Below, piece by piece: positions 5,864 to 6,060 of a DNA stretch of 6,060 bases (positions within the stretch are counted from its first letter, which is position 1; each line of letters opens with the position of its first letter). The DNA comes from Bacteroidia bacterium (GTDB lineage: Bacteria; Bacteroidota; Bacteroidia; Bacteroidales; GCA-2748055): assembly GCA_004525825.1 (NCBI GenBank), contig SPBY01000204.1, positions 1 to 6,060 of the forward strand, read 5' to 3'. The position numbers and the translations under genes were made by a program. Under the pieces are notes generated by a model. That model saw nothing but the letters and a program-made list of their open reading frames with translations, ran no database searches and had not been told where the DNA came from.

Positions 5864-6060
5864 ACCGGCCTTTCTTATCCTGGTGACTCTGCTGGCGGGG
5901 GTGTTTTCATGTAAGCGCCCGTCCGGCACTCTGGTCAGTATCAATACCGAATTGGGTGAGATAGTGGTGGAGGTATACCCGGATCGGGCCCCGGTAACAA
6001 GCCATAATTTTCTTGAGCATGTAGAGAAGGGAACCTACACAAACAGCCTCTTTTACAGGG
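5832..6060 (+). CDS. Cyclophilin-type peptidyl-prolyl cis-trans isomerase, lipoprotein, 3'-partial
   Basis: The frame is open to the right edge (76 codons plus one base). Translation from 5832 gives a type II signal peptide: basic N-terminus (R5, R11), hydrophobic core (about 12-25), and lipobox V-F-S-C with acylated C27. The residues after the Cys are K-R-P-S, without an acidic surface-export signal, so a periplasm-facing lipoprotein is likely. The cyclophilin domain then begins: VSINTELGEIVVEVYPDRAP (35-54), NFLEHVEKGTY (59-69) and LFYR (73-76), where R76 matches the catalytic Arg of the usual FHR motif, with Tyr in place of His. The product would assist proline isomerisation in envelope proteins. 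The gene overlaps the GTPase gene by 32 bp in another frame. A second in-frame ATG at 5820, directly after an in-frame TGA (5817-5819), is an equally possible start, adding four residues. The rest of the domain is outside the window. Confidence 0.85.
   Translation, partial: MNLFRNTSWYRPAFLILVTLLAGVFSCKRPSGTLVSINTELGEIVVEVYPDRAPVTSHNFLEHVEKGTYTNSLFYR

Noticed and set aside
1..6060. Mobile element, phage, defence or CRISPR system
   Set aside because: No transposase, integrase, nuclease, toxin-antitoxin pair, spaced direct repeats or terminal inverted repeats were seen; the genes are mainly housekeeping and envelope functions.

Overview
The window looks like chromosomal DNA from a Bacteroidota bacterium, probably order Bacteroidales/Marinilabiliales. 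This is inferred from the mreD-PBP2-rodA gene order with no spacers, the sequence character of MreD and the long RodA, the general lack of Shine-Dalgarno sites, AT-rich leaders with TAnnTTTG-like elements, and a cyclophilin lipoprotein. No RNA gene, CRISPR array, insertion sequence, attachment site or origin was seen.

Bases 1-3727 (+ strand) are the distal half of a cell-shape (elongasome) operon. It holds the C-terminal part of MreD, then the class B transpeptidase PBP2 (MrdA), then the SEDS glycosyltransferase RodA. The reading frames abut or overlap (mreD stop directly followed by the PBP2 ATG; PBP2 and rodA overlap by 20 bp), so they are very probably co-transcribed and translationally coupled. 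RodA polymerises glycan strands from lipid II, PBP2 cross-links them, and MreD is part of the membrane scaffold linking them to MreB/MreC, whose genes would lie upstream of the window.

Bases 3724-4341 (- strand) carry an acyl-carrier-protein phosphodiesterase family gene (AcpH/DUF479). It converges on rodA so tightly that the two stop codons share one TTAA.

Bases 4342-4522 form the only real intergenic region, an AT-rich divergent promoter region. It contains a 9-bp inverted repeat around a possible -7 element for acpH, and a separate candidate promoter for the rightward gene.

Bases 4523-6060 (+ strand) carry a COG2403-type predicted GTPase, related to archaeal cyclic 2,3-diphosphoglycerate synthetase but of unknown role in bacteria. 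It overlaps the start of a cyclophilin-type peptidyl-prolyl isomerase lipoprotein that runs off the right edge.

Most of the window is ordinary core genome. The parts that deserve a second look are the COG2403 protein, the operator-like repeat, the enlarged membrane portion of RodA, and a Cys/His cluster near the PBP2 active site.
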